Notes: generated by a model not told the origin, from the letters alone. Numbered from the stretch's first letter, positions 10,001-22,804 are shown. The stretch: 64,000 nt of DNA from Bidens hawaiensis (GCA_021521415.1 JAIQDT010002053.1:1-64000); one strand, 5' to 3'. Numbers and translations: made by a program.

Positions 10001-12019
10001 CATTGGTTATAAAGATTTAGGATGTCTTTAAAAGATACCTAATATATAACCAGTAGCTCAAGTATTATAGGATCTGAATATCAACTAATAATATATAGTG
10101 ACGGGATCTGGATGAACTTGAATGGACAAGTGAGTTATTATGGTCCGGAACATAATAACAGACTTGTCTGCACGAGGGAATTCAGGGGAAGTCACTGGGT
10201 ACATTAATAGGTAAAAATGGCAACATATGTGTAAAGTATATAATATTATTTATACGTGCTAATGTGTGTATATATATATATATATGTACATATCTTGTGG
10301 GTACATGTATTGAGAAATGGGACCCGGATCAGGAACCGGGGGATGAAATAATAAAAGTACCGAGGATGCTGAAATTTCTAGAGCATCGGTTGATAATGAG
10401 TCTGACTTATCGGGCCATAGTTATGATAGTACCAAGTTAGATCTCCCGTTTGACATTAACCAGAAATATCTAGTAACCGTCACTCCCAACCAAAATTGAT
10501 AAATCCCTTACCCTACCAACACCGGTACCGTATATCCTAATAACCCCCTATGTTCACCCGAACCGCCAACCCTCACGTACGGACGGACCTGTACGTGAAC
10601 CTATTCTTATTCCGTTAAAAAAAAAATAAAAAAAAAATTTGATAATAAATGAGCAGATAAAAATAATATATAGAAATATATATATGTAATTCTCACTCTC
10701 AAACATAGGAGACATACCACCTCCAGATCGAGAATTACCGATTTTTGCGAACCTAGAACGCCTGAGGACATTGACTGAGCAAGTGATAGAGTTTCCCATA
10801 ATAATAATTGATAATATTTGAAGGCAACCCATGTTGCGCGATTACCTTGAACCTTGTAACTCCCTATGTTATCCTTACATCCGTTAGATGTCTATACCTA
10901 TGTATTCTCGAATAGAATGATTACCCATACACAAAGAGGTGTGGGAATCATTATAGCATAGTTGGTTGTTCGTTCGTAGGTGGTATACCGTGTATGCCGG
11001 TTATACAAATAGACACGGATATTATAACTCCGTGGTACGTAATCGTTGGTGCTCACGGTGAGCATGTATCGGTTATGCTGACATGCAGAAGGATATTGAA
11101 ATCAAGCATAATAAAACATTAATCCTTATTGAGAAAGATCTATATGTCAGTTGGTGACAAGGGTTATGAAACATATTTAAACGTTAACCGACGTCAGGTT
11201 AAGTCCATGTGTTATTATATTTGTGGGACATATATATACTAGATACTGGTATGTGTAATATGTATGATAATATTTGGTGTGTATGTGTACCTGCTGTTAT
11301 GATTGAGCTGGTAACGAGTTATATGGTGAGATTAGTATTGATTACTGCGTACGGGATGAGTACGGCAGAATGACATAAAATGAGTAACTCCAATGATGGA
11401 GATTGATATGATTCAGTTGATTGCTCAAGGATAGCAGATGATGATACCGAATGTCGTATCACAGATCACTGCTAGTGTTGATGCAAATGTGATCGCAGAC
11501 TTATAGATCGAAGAATCACATGATTATGAATATTTCAATTCTTAGCGTTATTACTAAGAGTGTTAATGTCCCACCGAATACTATTATGACTACAAGTATT
11601 AGTTATAAACTAAACATGAATAGTAGTCGTAATGAATTAGATCCGGTATGAAGGATATGTTTATCAGTTGTGTTAAGGGGATTATTAATAGTTTACTGAT
11701 GGTAAAGGGAGGAATAGATTAGCGAGTGGATAGAAAAGATCGAAATGGTTAAGGATATTGGTAAGAGTCTAGAACATTGTGTAGTGAAATATGCTACAGA
11801 TATGTTGGTAGATTATGTTGTATCGTGATGGAACACGATGGTACAAAATTATAGTTAGAAAATTATTGCTCAGATGATATGGTCAGGATTTAAAATTCTT
11901 GTGCTAGAGCACTTTTATTCGAGTAATTAAACTCAGAGATTGGAAACTGAGCTATGAAAGATAGAAATGTTGTGTGCTGATCACTTAGAACACGCTAATC
12001 GTTTGAAGGAATTGTCATG
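10001..12019 (+). other. G1 leader and unrecognisable gag region
   Basis: Two kilobases with no sizeable open frame and no recognisable protein match. It holds a short (TA)n run at about 10268-10285 and an A-rich run near 10617-10640. By position it should contain the leader and most of gag, so that part has decayed or been replaced. Confidence 0.5.
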
Positions 12020-13100
12020 TCTGGTAACATGGCTAATTACTCCTGAAATTAAGCGAAGTGAGCGCTATATTTGGAGATAACTCCATCGATAAGGAGTATA
12101 GTCAACCCTGTAAAATATACAACCTTTGGAAGGGTTTTGTCACAAGCCAACATTGATATATTTGATTCTATGGGAAGCGGAATGGAAGGACGTTAGGTGA
12201 AACGTCGAGTGTTAAAGAAGGGAAATGATAAAGGTATAGTGCAATATAGACTTGTGAATAAGTAGGTATGTCCTACAACCCAGAATTATACTAAGACTAG
12301 TTCTGGTGTGAAAACATGAACCACATAAAGGGTCATTCCTTAAATGTGGAAAATATAGTTATCGGCAGAAAGAAGAATGTCAGGTGATAGTAGGCCACAT
12401 GTATGGTAAAGATGGACGTAATGCCCCAATTGTAGAACCAACTGAAGCCATGTGGACCGGCAACCCCAACCCATTCGTGTACAACAACTCCGAACCCAAC
12501 AACCTCAATAACAATCCATCCAAAGAAATCAAATTATGCCAAACAGTTGTACTTGCTATGAATGTGGCAGTACAGAACGTTTCAAGAGAAATTGCCCAAA
12601 GTTGAACCAAGGTGTCGTTGGAAGACGAACCTCAAGACAAGCATCAACCTCGGATCAAGCAAGGAGCTGTGCTTTTGTGAGTAATTCGAATAAAGCACGT
12701 CATGATCCAAAGGTGGTATTAAGTACGTTGTAGTTTTAAATCAATGGGCTTCAGCGATATTTTTACGGTCGTCGATAGAAGTTAGTTCCTGCTAACCTCC
12801 TATCATTTGGAAAGATACCGATTAGTGAAACTATAGAACCCCATACGGTAGAATCTCTAACGGTAAATCCCTAATGGTTAACTAAATTGTTCGGAATTGT
12901 CCTATTACTCTGAACGATTAATCCCTTCCTTATTGACCTACGACCAGTAAAGTTAAGAAGTTTTGACGTAATAGTTAACATGGATTGGCTAACTCAACAT
13001 GAAGCTGAAATCAAATATGAAAAGAAGATGATTAGAAGCTCTCCTTCGGACGATGAAGCGATTAGATACAGAGAAAAGTGTACGGTATTATGTTACCACT
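12020..13100 (+). pseudogene. G1 gag end and protease (relic)
   Basis: Around 12020-12200 the words TPEIKRSERYIW and, in another frame, ITPSIRS match the chromovirus gag core. At about 12548-12600 is a zinc knuckle CYECGSTERFKRNC; it has CX2C and the last C, but Arg replaces the metal-binding His. At 12690-13080 the flanks of an aspartic protease are readable (ARHDPKVV..., then MDWLTQHEAEI), but the catalytic DSGA site is not. Several frameshifts and stops are present, so neither protein can work. Confidence 0.65.
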
Positions 13101-13139
13101 CTAATCTCATCTTGAGATGTTATAATATTTACGACAAGA

Positions 13140-13944
13140 AGACGTGGTGTATTTAACAAACGCGATTGCCAAAGTATTTAAAAAAAACATATAGAAGATG
13201 TTTCAGTGATACTTAAATATCCAGAAGTTTTCCCAGAAGAACTTCCTGGATTACCGCCAACCCGACAGGTCGAACTCAAAATCGATTTAATACCTCAAGC
13301 TGGCCCTGTTGCTAAAGCATCTTACCGACTTGCGCCAACTGAAATGCAAGAATTATTGGATAAAGGTTTTATACGACTAGTTAGTCGCCATGGGGTGCAC
13401 CAGTGTTATTTGGGAAATGAAGGACGGAAGTGTTAGGATATGTATTGATTAGGGAGAATTGAATAAAGTGACGAACAAGAATAGGTATTCACTTTTTCGA
13501 AGTAAATGATCTGTTTAACCAACTGCAAAGGGCGATTTATTTTTAGAAAAATTGGTCTTAGATATAGTTATCACCAAATGAAAAATCCAAGAGGAGGACG
13601 TTGCAACAACAGCGTTTCGGATTCGCTACGGCCATTATGAATTCTTAGTTATGCCTTTCGGGCTAACAAATGCGCCGGCAGCATTCATGGAACTCATGAA
13701 CCAAGTCTGTAAACTTTGTTTAGACAAATTTGTCATAACATTCATTGATGATATTTTGATATATTCGCAACGTAAAGAAGAGCACGAACGACGGTTAAGG
13801 AAAATTGTGGAAGTGTTAAAGCAAGAGGAGCTATACGCGAAGTTTTCGAAATGTGATTTTGAATAAAGAAGGCATAATCCCTTGGTCATGTTGTAAAGCA
13901 ACAAGGATTTCACAAAGATCCAAATAAGATAGAAACCATTAAAA
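13140..13944 (+). pseudogene. G1 reverse transcriptase (broken)
   Basis: The N-terminal part (13206-13436) reads PEVFPEELPGLPPTRQVEL and LAPTEMQELLDKGFIR. After frameshifts the palm resumes near 13610 ([20 protein letters not shown]) with the catalytic FIDDILIYS at about 13744-13770. A stop follows FSKCDFE at 13864. The frame then reads [20 protein letters not shown] and joins directly to the RNase H domain. The roughly 70-100 residues that normally connect them are deleted, with the join in a TTAAAA word. The enzyme is inactive. Confidence 0.8.
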
Positions 13945-15840
13945 TTGTGCCAAGCGCCGATTTTAAGTCTCCCCGATGGAGACGATGGTTTTGTCGCGTA
14001 TTGTGACGCATCGCGTAGAGGGTTAGGATGCGTGTTGATGCAGAATAATAAGGTTATAGCCTATGCTTCCCGACAGTTAAAAGTACACGAGAAAAATTAC
14101 ACTACTCACGACTTAGAACTGGGAGCGGTTATCTTCGCACTTAAAATCTGGAGACATTATCTCTATGGTACGAAGTGCACCATCTTCACCGATCATAAAA
14201 GTTTGCAGCATATATTCGATCAGAAAGAACTGAATATGAGGCAACGAAGATGGGTCGAGTTGTTAAACGATTATGACTGTGACATCCGTTATCACCCCGG
14301 CAAGGCTAACGTCGTAGCCAATGCCTTGAGTAGGAAAGATCGGGTTAAGCCATTGCGAGTGCGAGCGCTGGGGATGATAGTCCGGTCGAACCTTTCGGAC
14401 CTGGTTCGAGTCGCTCAACGCGAGGCGTTGAAAGAGGAACAATTGGAAAAAGAGGGACTTTACGGTAACGGGAAGAATTTCGAACAGCGCGTGGACGAAA
14501 TTCTCTATTTCAAAAATCGGATTTGGATCCCGACCCTCCATGACCTTCATGAATTAATCATGGACGAACTGCATAAATCGAAATATTCCATACATCCGGG
14601 ATCGGATAAGATGTACAAGGATGTGAAGGAGTTCTACTGGTGGCCGGGTATGAAAAAGGATATAGCCACATACGTTGGCAAGTGTACGACGTGTGCGAGG
14701 GTTAAGGCGGAGCACCAGAAACCCTCGGGGATGTTACAACAACCGGAAATTCCCGAATGGAAATGGGAGCAAATCACAATGGATTTTGTGACACATCTCC
14801 CTAAGACGTCCCGTGGACACGATGCAATTTGGTTAATCGTGGATCGATTAACCAAGTCGGCACATTTTATTCCGATTAGAAATAATTATAACACCGAGAG
14901 ACTTGCGCAGATTTATATAAATGAAATTGTGTCTCGTCATGGGATACCCATCTCAATCATCTCCGATCGAGATAGCCATTTCACCTCCAATCTTTGGCAA
15001 GCTGTACAAGAAGCGCTGGGAACGCGTATTGATCTAAGCACAGCTTACCACCCTCAGACCGATGGTCGGTCTGAGAGGACCATCCAAACACTGGAGGATT
15101 TGCTTCGTGCATGCGTACTGGATTTTAAGGGAAATTGGGATCAACATCTCCCACTCGTTGAATTTTCCTATAATAACAGTTACCATAGCAGTATAAAGGC
15201 AGCACCTTACGAAGCATTGTATGGACGGAAGTGCCGATCACCACTCTGTTGGACTGAAGTGGGCGACACACAGGTTATTAGATCGGACCTGGTCCAGGAA
15301 ACGACCAGCAAAATCCTTGAAATTCGGAACAATCTGAAGGCCGCGCGGGATCGGCAGAAGAGTTATGCCGATACCCGTCGAAAACCGTTATCATTTGAGA
15401 AAGGTGATAAAGTGTATTTGAAAGTATCACCTTGGAAAGGAGTAGTCAGATTTGGAAAGGCGGGGAAGTTAGCCCCTAGATACATTGGACCATTCGACAT
15501 TACTGCAAAAATCGGTCCTGTAGCATACCGATTAGAACTGCCTGATGAACTGAGTGCAGTTCACAATGTGTTTCACGTGTCGAACTTGAAAAGGTGTCTG
15601 TCGGATGAGACATCGGTGTTACCCTTAGAGGGTGTCCAAATAAGTGATAAGCTTAATTTCGTAGAGGAACCCATAGAAATAGTGGACGGGAAAATCAAGC
15701 AACTTAGACACAATAAGATCTCGTTGGTCAAAGTTAGATGGAATTCGCAACGAGGCCCAGAATATACATGGGAACGAAAGGACGAATTTCGGAAGAAATA
15801 CCCCCACCTATTTCCTCAAAAGGAAGTAGTTGACGCGTAA
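13945..15840 (+). CDS. G1 RNase H-integrase part of pol (intact 631-residue frame)
   Basis: This is the open end of a polyprotein and not a separate gene; the ATG at 13945 is internal. RNase H spans residues 1-130: [19 protein letters not shown] and FTDHKSL carry the first acidic residues, but the usual DALSR reads NALSR ([10 protein letters not shown]), so one catalytic Asp is changed. Integrase follows: an HHCC zinc site (HKSKYSIH and CTTCARVK near 210-255), then the DDE core ([26 protein letters not shown]). The C-terminal tail ([11 protein letters not shown], then [14 protein letters not shown] and [14 protein letters not shown]) is the chromodomain-type end of Tekay-like elements. Integrase residues look complete, which is odd in an element with dead gag and RT. 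Confidence 0.9.
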   Translation: MCQAPILSLPDGDDGFVAYCDASRRGLGCVLMQNNKVIAYASRQLKVHEKNYTTHDLELGAVIFALKIWRHYLYGTKCTIFTDHKSLQHIFDQKELNMRQRRWVELLNDYDCDIRYHPGKANVVANALSRKDRVKPLRVRALGMIVRSNLSDLVRVAQREALKEEQLEKEGLYGNGKNFEQRVDEILYFKNRIWIPTLHDLHELIMDELHKSKYSIHPGSDKMYKDVKEFYWWPGMKKDIATYVGKCTTCARVKAEHQKPSGMLQQPEIPEWKWEQITMDFVTHLPKTSRGHDAIWLIVDRLTKSAHFIPIRNNYNTERLAQIYINEIVSRHGIPISIISDRDSHFTSNLWQAVQEALGTRIDLSTAYHPQTDGRSERTIQTLEDLLRACVLDFKGNWDQHLPLVEFSYNNSYHSSIKAAPYEALYGRKCRSPLCWTEVGDTQVIRSDLVQETTSKILEIRNNLKAARDRQKSYADTRRKPLSFEKGDKVYLKVSPWKGVVRFGKAGKLAPRYIGPFDITAKIGPVAYRLELPDELSAVHNVFHVSNLKRCLSDETSVLPLEGVQISDKLNFVEEPIEIVDGKIKQLRHNKISLVKVRWNSQRGPEYTWERKDEFRKKYPHLFPQKEVVDA

Positions 15841-15862
15841 AATTTCGAGGACGAAATTTTTA

Positions 15863-15876
15863 TAACGGGGGGAGAA
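15863..15876 (+). other. Polypurine tract of G1
   Basis: AACGGGGGGAGAA directly before the 3' LTR start at 15877. It follows the typical GAGGACGAAATTTTTAT motif after the pol stop. Confidence 0.9.
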
Positions 15877-18800
15877 TGTAACGATTCCGGCAAATTCAGG
15901 TATACCCTAGCCGGTATATACTATTTATGTGTCATTTAATACTGAATATATGAATTTATACGAGTATGTATGATTCACGGTACGAATTATACTCGATTAT
16001 ACAGTTAATCGTATTGGAAGTACGGTTAACCGATTGACGGTTATTGAAACCCGAATGAATCGGGGATTACATTATGGACGAAATATATAATGTTTAGTGA
16101 TGTTTACGAAGTATTGAAGCTTCGGGATAAGTGAAATAAAGCACATAAAAGAATTTCGAGTTAATGGTACGTTGGTACGTTAAACGAAATCTTTTATACC
16201 AAACCAAGCAAGAGATGATCGATCAAGCCGAAAAAGATGCACAATTATTAATAATATGATGTTTCAAGTAAATAAATGTCATGGTTTAAGTTTTTTAAGT
16301 TTTAAATCGGTTTTATATAAATTTTATTTTTAAGCCGAAAAACGACCGTTTTAGCCTCGTTTTAAGCCGAATTAAACGTTTAACCGAAAACCGAACTGAA
16401 CCAGATTATCCACAACATTATCCAGATTGCGTAATCTGAGCTTGTGGCCAAGATTGGAGGTATGGGCCCCACCCCACCATCCTTATTAGACCGATCGGCC
16501 AAGGGGACTCCCCTTAGCCATTCATTTTCTTTTTTCTTCAACCCAACTCTCAAAATTCTCTCCATCCTCCACACATTCAACCAAAAATCTTTGATTTTTA
16601 ACAAGATTCACAAGGTATAAAAATGTTGTTATGGTTGAAACTTGGTTTTTAATTCCATAATCTTGAGAAAATGAGGTTTCAAGTGAAAAATGGGTGAAAA
16701 CCCGAGATGAAACCGATTCTTGCATGATCAAGTGATGTATACAAGTTATACAAGGGATCTTGGTCCAAGAAAGGAGTTAAAAGAATCAAAAACGAATTTT
16801 TACGGTTAAAATCTTTGTTTCTTTATCATAACCGAAACCATGAAAGAAATGGCTTGATTGTGGGTGTAACTTGCTTGGTGTGGTGTTATTGTGCTTGTAG
16901 GTGTTATATCTAGTTGCTAGCAAAGGCTAGAAAGCAAGATCTTTGCGATCTAAAGCTAGAAACACAAGGTAGTTCGGTTTTTCGTATGATTTATATGATT
17001 TGGACAGATTGTGATAGAATTAGAGTTGGGTCATGAAATTTCACAGAGATGATCAACACATGAAAATATGAGATCTGTGAAAATTTGGTAATTTTTGGAC
17101 AAAGGATGAATATTTGGTGAATTTAATGCTCGGTTTTGGCTAAAAATGGTGAAAAATAATTAAACATCTTGAAAAATTCTGGAAAATTCCAGATAAGTTT
17201 TTTGTAACATATAAAAGTCACACACAAAATTTCAGGTCCATTGGAGAAGTCTAAGTAGGCTTTTCGGTAAAACGAGTTCTAGGGTTTTCTAGCTTGGTTT
17301 TAGTGAAAATGGCATGTAAAATGAGATTTTGGTTCTGGAAAAATTACAGGGGACTTTGGGGATGGCAGGGGCCATCCAGGAAAAATTTGGGATTTTTCTA
17401 AGGTCGTTTGATATTTTCGACATATTTAGTGTTTAAATGACGTTTAAAAATAGATAAATAAATGTTAAATATAAAAATTATTTCTGAAAATAATTTTATA
17501 AAATTCCCCACTGTCAAAAAGTGATTTTTTCAAAATTTCAAGATCCGAGACTAAACGGATAATTATTTGTGCTAAAAAGAAAATAAAAACAAACTTTTAA
17601 AGCTTAAAACGCGTAAACCGGCAAAGTTCGCCTAAGCGAGCTGACTGGTGTATAAAAACCCTAAAAATGGACTATTTTCATGAAACTAAGTTAATCAAGT
17701 AAAAATAAATCATCCGAAAATAATTCGGATGATTTGGGTAACTTTACCCGATTTAGTAGTTTCCGGTGTACTAATGACGGAAACGGGCCCCGCGGCCAAA
17801 CAGGGTGTCTAAACCGAGCTCTAAATTCACGGCTTTAACTAAAATATCAGTAACAACTATTTTCGGGTCGTGTGTGACCAAACTCATTTTTGAAAACATA
17901 AAAACGGATAACCGTGCTAGGCACGCAAAACGGGAAAACAAACTAATGGTAGTTTTGACTAAAGAACTCTAAATGATATCACAATCTAAGTCCTGAGAAG
18001 TGTTTCGGGGTTAACATTGTCCCCGGATCGTGTACGGTACTGGGTTAACAGTGTCCCCAGACGTACCGGTTAACACGAATTTAAGTTATATTAATAGAAA
18101 TTGTATAGTAACGACTTAGGGATCGTATTACAGATCCGGACCGGTAGCCGTGCACAGTGTTACATATTTGCTCACGAAAAGGTGAGTTTCACGAGCCCCT
18201 TTTTACTGAATTGTTTTAAATATTTTCCCGGGGCGGAAAGTATGTTCCTATCAAAATTTTTAAGTACATACTGAACGTATGGAAATTGCGTGTATTTTTA
18301 TATTGTTTATCATACGGGAATCGTGCGGAAATGTACTAAGATGGTAATTATCTGAGATGCTAATATTGTAAGGTTCCGCAACAGTGTTCTGGGTTAACAT
18401 TGCCCCCAGAATGGGTACAGTGCTGGGTTAACAGTGTCCCCAGATGTCACTAGAAGTGTTTCTGGGTTAACATTGCCCCCAGAATGGGTACAGTACTGGG
18501 TTAACAGTGTCCCCAGATGTCACTAGAAATGTTTCTGGGGTAACAGAGGTTTCACTTGTGGGCTCAGCATAATTACATCGCTAATATATGATTATTATAA
18601 TGATTTGTCATCGTTTAATTAAATTAGTGAAACTCACCAACTATTCGTAGTTGACCCGTTTTCTTTACATGCTTTCTAGGTACACCCAAATTGGAATGAG
18701 TGATACGTGCTTGATGATGTGTGCTATTTTGTGGAAGCTTAAGGATCTTTATTTTGTATTAAATATGTTAATGTACTATCGGTAAACCTTATGTGTTAAC

Positions 18801-18941
18801 GCCTAGACGGTAACGAAACTCGGAACAATGTAATACGTTGCAAATTAATGTAGTGGTGTTTTCTTTATAAGCAATGTTGTTGATATCAGACGTGTCTGTT
18901 GCATCCCGTTTACGTTTCCGCTGCGGTTACGGGGTGTTACA
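15877..18941 (+). repeat. 3' LTR of G1 (3065 bp)
   Basis: Same length and order as the 5' LTR. The shared length conceals two balancing 1-bp indels near 16503 and 16530. It is followed at once by the TSD TTGAA (18942-18946) and element C sequence. Confidence 0.95.
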
Positions 18942-18946
18942 TTGAA

Positions 18947-19925
18947 TCTCCCCCTATACATTATGCATGTGCATCAATAAGCTCATCATCAGTCATGTTT
19001 CCTTCATATCCTCCAATATCTTCTTCACCCTAATCATCATCTCTTGCATCTCCATCATCACCATTATCAGAATCATCATCCTCCTCATCCTCATCTTTAT
19101 CCTCCTCAGAGGTCACATGTGGTGACTCTGGAACTGGCATAATAGCCAAATCAGTCTTCACTAAACATGGTACAATGTCAAATTCAGCATTAGGATTGAA
19201 GTTGCTAGTGGAAGCAGCCTAGCAATCCTTTTATAAGTGTTTGGATCTTGCAGTAGATGTGTAGTACCCATGGATGGCAAATCCTGCAACTCCCCATTAA
19301 AGATAATTTGGAGAAATCTTGGAAAGACTAAGAATTTCTCCCTGTTGGGTTTCCTCAGATTTGATACAAGGCGTTCAAAAATCATCAAAGAAAAGTTGAA
19401 TGGCTGTCTAAAAATGACAACCACTGTTGCATTTGCCAAATCCCTGCTCATTAATGTCCAGGAGCCCTTTCGTGCTGCATATCCTTGAATAATATGATGA
19501 ATCAAAAACCTATAAAGGTTAGGGAACATTCTCTTCTTGTACAGGCCTTCAAAAACATCGCCTTGATAACCCATTGTATCCGTAAAGATGGTCAGCAAAC
19601 AGTTTGTGGAAAAATAGAGTGGGTTATCAACATTTTCATTCAGTTGTAAGCATGCCCTGATAAGTTGTTCGTTTATAACTATCTCTTGTCGGGCAACGGT
19701 AGCCTCCAACCGCCTACCGCCGGCATCATCAATAAGTTGAACGAAGTGTCAGATATCCAAATGATGATTTCTGTATATCACAGGGCACTCAGTTAAAGAA
19801 AACCGTAGATTAAATATTTGTATCCATCTAATCATTAAAGCCACGTCCTCATTTTCAGGAGTCACTTGAAGTAAAGCACACATGTTGTGCTTTTTCTCGA
19901 ATGGATATGTTGGTTCCTTCGTCAT
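18947..19925 (-). pseudogene. aORF of element C, N-terminal half (broken)
   Basis: It starts at ATG 19925, two bases after a predicted splice acceptor (TTTATACAG|AT). The first residues read MTKEPTYPFEKKHNMCALLQ. One TGA at 19749-19751 interrupts an otherwise open frame. The frame continues with GYQGDVFEGLYKKRMFPNLY, FLIHHIIQGYAARKGSWTLM, PFNFSLMIFERLVSNL and FPRFLQIIFNGELQDLP. A frameshift near 19190 leads into a long Asp/Glu run. It then reaches the G1 insertion point; the rest is at 6918-6036. Same family as A, B, E and D; function unknown, fold not recognised with certainty. Confidence 0.75.
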
Positions 19926-19927
19926 AT

Positions 19928-20154
19928 CTGTATAAACATAAACAAAAACAAATTCAAAGTAGAGGTTAGTCATAAAGATCATTACTTTGAAACGTTTTGG
20001 GTTATAATTTGAAGAAGTAAAGAGAAATTTTCTTTTAAGAACCTGTGCTTCGACAATTTATAACCAACATAGAAAAACAGAGACGTCAGATTAAACATAA
20101 ATTAAAGTGGAAATGCACATAATCATTATCGAAAAACATTTAATTGAAGCTTAC
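19928..20154 (-). other. Predicted 227-nt 5' UTR intron of the aORF (element C)
   Basis: Donor ACTCG|GTAAGCTTC at 20155/20154; T-rich tract and acceptor TTTATACAG ending at 19928, two bases before the ATG. Element E keeps the donor exactly (38737/38736). The exon upstream is pyrimidine-rich (CTTCTCTCTCC), like plant 5' UTRs. Confidence 0.6.
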
Positions 20155-20292
20155 CGAGTCGGATTAAGTGGGTTGACAAATTAGGGTATGGGAAATTACT
20201 GAAGGGGGTTAATGTTCTAGAGCGAGAGCAAGAGAGGTTATGCAGTAGTGTTTGGAGAGAGAAGTGAAGAATGAAAATTTCACTAAGTCCCT

Positions 20293-21285
20293 CTTATATA
20301 CCTTTTGAAATTGGGTTTTAAATGCATTTTGTCTTTTTGTGGGAAAAGCTGTCAAGCAGTTAAAATATCTCATTTAAAAATCTTCTCATTTAAAACCTTG
20401 TTCGATAAAGCATATTTTTCAAACCTTGCTTGGAAAAGTTTATTTACAAAGCTTGCTAGTTATAAAGTATTTTACAAACCTTGCTCGTTCCAGAATTTTT
20501 CAGATATAATAAAGTTAATTAAAAATAAACTAAGTGAATAAAATGAAGAAAGCTTACTCGAAATACAAGATTGCTCGAGAAATAAATCACAAGTAAAATA
20601 ATCAAGTATAAATCATCAAATAGGCAACCTTGCTAGGAATCAATAAAGAAACCCAAAATAATAACTTAGAAGTACTTCTAATTGTCAACCTTGCTCGAAT
20701 ATTTGAACATATCACAAACCTTACCCGAAATCTAATAAAAGTTAAAAATATTCATTCAAGGTCATTTAATACAAAAGAGTGCCCGAAAATACTTCAAGAG
20801 TGCAAACTGTGCTAGAGAAGACTTATTTATCCTAAGATATAAAATCATTCTCTAAACAAAGTGTACTCGAAATAGATATTAAGCATAATCAGACATGTAC
20901 ACATGACCATCAATTGTGCTAGATAAACCTAACTTTCTAAAAAACAAACTAAGTTTACTCGAAAGTATTAATTTATCAAAGTATACCCGATAATTCATGA
21001 ATAAATCATTTAAGCACACATAATCATCAAGGTTTCCCGAATATCTCAAACATTCATTCAAAACAAATAAGTTTGCTAGAATAATTTAAAAACATCAAAG
21101 CTTGCTCGAAATATCATAACCAATCATAAAGCTTGCTGGGATGACCTAAAAATCCTATAAAACAACTAAGTTTGCTAGAAAGTTCAGAAATCATCAAAGC
21201 TTGCTCGAAGTAGATGAACTTAGACAAAATTATCTAAGTTTACCTGATAAGGTTAAATATCATCAAACCCTACTCGAAATTACAT
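20293..21285 (-). promoter_or_regulatory. Possible internal aORF promoter: TATA box plus CTTGCTCGA array
   Basis: TATATAAG on the minus strand at 20293-20300. Upstream, from about 20393 to 21285, the plus strand repeats CCTTGCTCGA-like words (CTTGCTAG, TTTACTCGAA, GTGCTAGA) every 30-60 bp, some 20 times. The LTRs of this lineage (30111-31198 and 32202-33351) have the same kind of array upstream of their TATA box. No protein is encoded. Confidence 0.55.
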
Positions 21286-22804
21286 ATTCATACCTTTCCA
21301 AAGTAAAATGTAACTCTTTTTGTCTTAAACAAAATATCACAAAGATTTATCATTCAAATTCAATGTTTAAAAGCAAAATGTTGCATTAAGAGATCAAATT
21401 TCGGTTTTTTTTTTTCCTTTCAATTCCTTTTGAAAAGATCTCCAAATGGGATCATATTGGTTAAGTTGCCTCTCAATACTTCATTTTCAGCATTATTGCG
21501 ACATATCAGACAGGTTAACAGTAGGTCTAGATTTAGCATGATTATCATTGCTTATTGATGATATGCATTAAGGTTTATTTAATTTGCATAATTCAGAAAT
21601 GGACAACATTGATTGTGCTATGATGCCTCATATCTCTTCTCAAAGATTATTTAGATTTCCTCATATCACCCCAATTTGACTTCAACCCCCTGACATTTGG
21701 TCAAAAAATTTCAAGACAACATAAATATTGATTTAAAGTTTTTCAATTCAAAACATCAAACATATATGAGGTTGAACGTTGGACTTACATGCCACGCAAG
21801 TCAGACTTACAGGCATTCGGAATGTTTAGAGGACTTATATTATTGCCTCCACCCCTGTGGTTCTAGTTTTAACCCTCATGTTTGCATTCTCATAAACATT
21901 TGTGAACATTTTCCACTTTTGGTTGATTAAAATAATCATAGTTCACATTTGTTCTTTGTCATATATTTGAAATAAATCATTTTGAAGACCACATATCAAT
22001 GGGATTGTGTATGATTGGGTAGTCACTTTTCTGCCTATCATCTGGAGAGACGTCTCTTGAGACATGCAAAGACAACAATGAATCTACACATTAACATTAG
22101 AATTTGTCATTATGTTTATATCATCTCAGATTTTACACATCATGGAAAGAAACCATATATATTAATGACTGTACTAACTATCTTTTTCGCCTATTAAATC
22201 CATAAGATCAGCACAAATAACCAATGTAATATCATTTCCGATAAGGTTGGATCATTTTTCTCTTAAAACCTTTTTAAGATTCTACAAAGCTTGAACTGAA
22301 TAATCTTATCATGTCTAGACACCATTAAATTTGCTCTATTTTTGTCAAAAATGTTTTGAGTAAAAAGATTATCTTGAAAAAATTTCCATTTGAGCTTATA
22401 CTTTTGACACAAAAACATACTTTAACTCAAGTAGAAGTAACATAATCAAGAACAATCAAAATATGAAACACATAATCTGAACAAGAAGACACACATAAAT
22501 TATGCATAGCCTATAATCTTCTAATCACATTATCATTACAGACTGTTCACATAAGAAAAGTTCACACAATCAAAAACATCATATAAGCATTCATAGAAAT
22601 AGATCATTTCAAAACATAGTCAAACTAACTTATCATGATGTCTTCACATTTACTGAATTTAAGCAGACTTAAGCATAATAAACACAAAAGTCACAAAGAT
22701 AATCATTTAAGGCATAAATCAGTTAAACATGCAATAAAAAACATTATCACTCTCAAGACCACTTAAAGATAATCAGTTAGCACATTGAGCACACATCATG
22801 AATC
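21286..22804 (-). other. Spacer between pol and the aORF promoter region
   Basis: About 1.5 kb of AT-rich sequence with no credible frame on either strand. A T-run sits at about 21404-21416. Nothing else is recognised. Confidence 0.5.

Larger units (their letters stand above)
6919..18941 (+). mobile_element. Element G1: Ty3/gypsy chromovirus (Tekay/Del-like), complete ends, TSD TTGAA
   Basis: It is bounded by two 3065-bp LTRs beginning TGTAACGATTCC and ending GGGGTGTTACA. The 5-bp duplication TTGAA lies at 6914-6918 and 18942-18946, and removing the element rejoins the aORF of element C. It has a PBS at 9989-10000 and a purine tract at 15863-15876. The order gag-PR-RT-RH-IN and a chromodomain-like integrase tail point to the chromovirus branch; long LTRs fit Tekay/Del. 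Gag, protease and RT are broken; RNase H-IN is open. I counted 7 substitutions in the first 300 bp or so of the two LTRs, so the insertion is young. Confidence 0.95.

Noticed and set aside
20393..21285. CRISPR-like array from the recurring CTTGCTCGA word
   Set aside because: Words are short, imperfect and irregularly spaced, and the setting is a plant retroelement.
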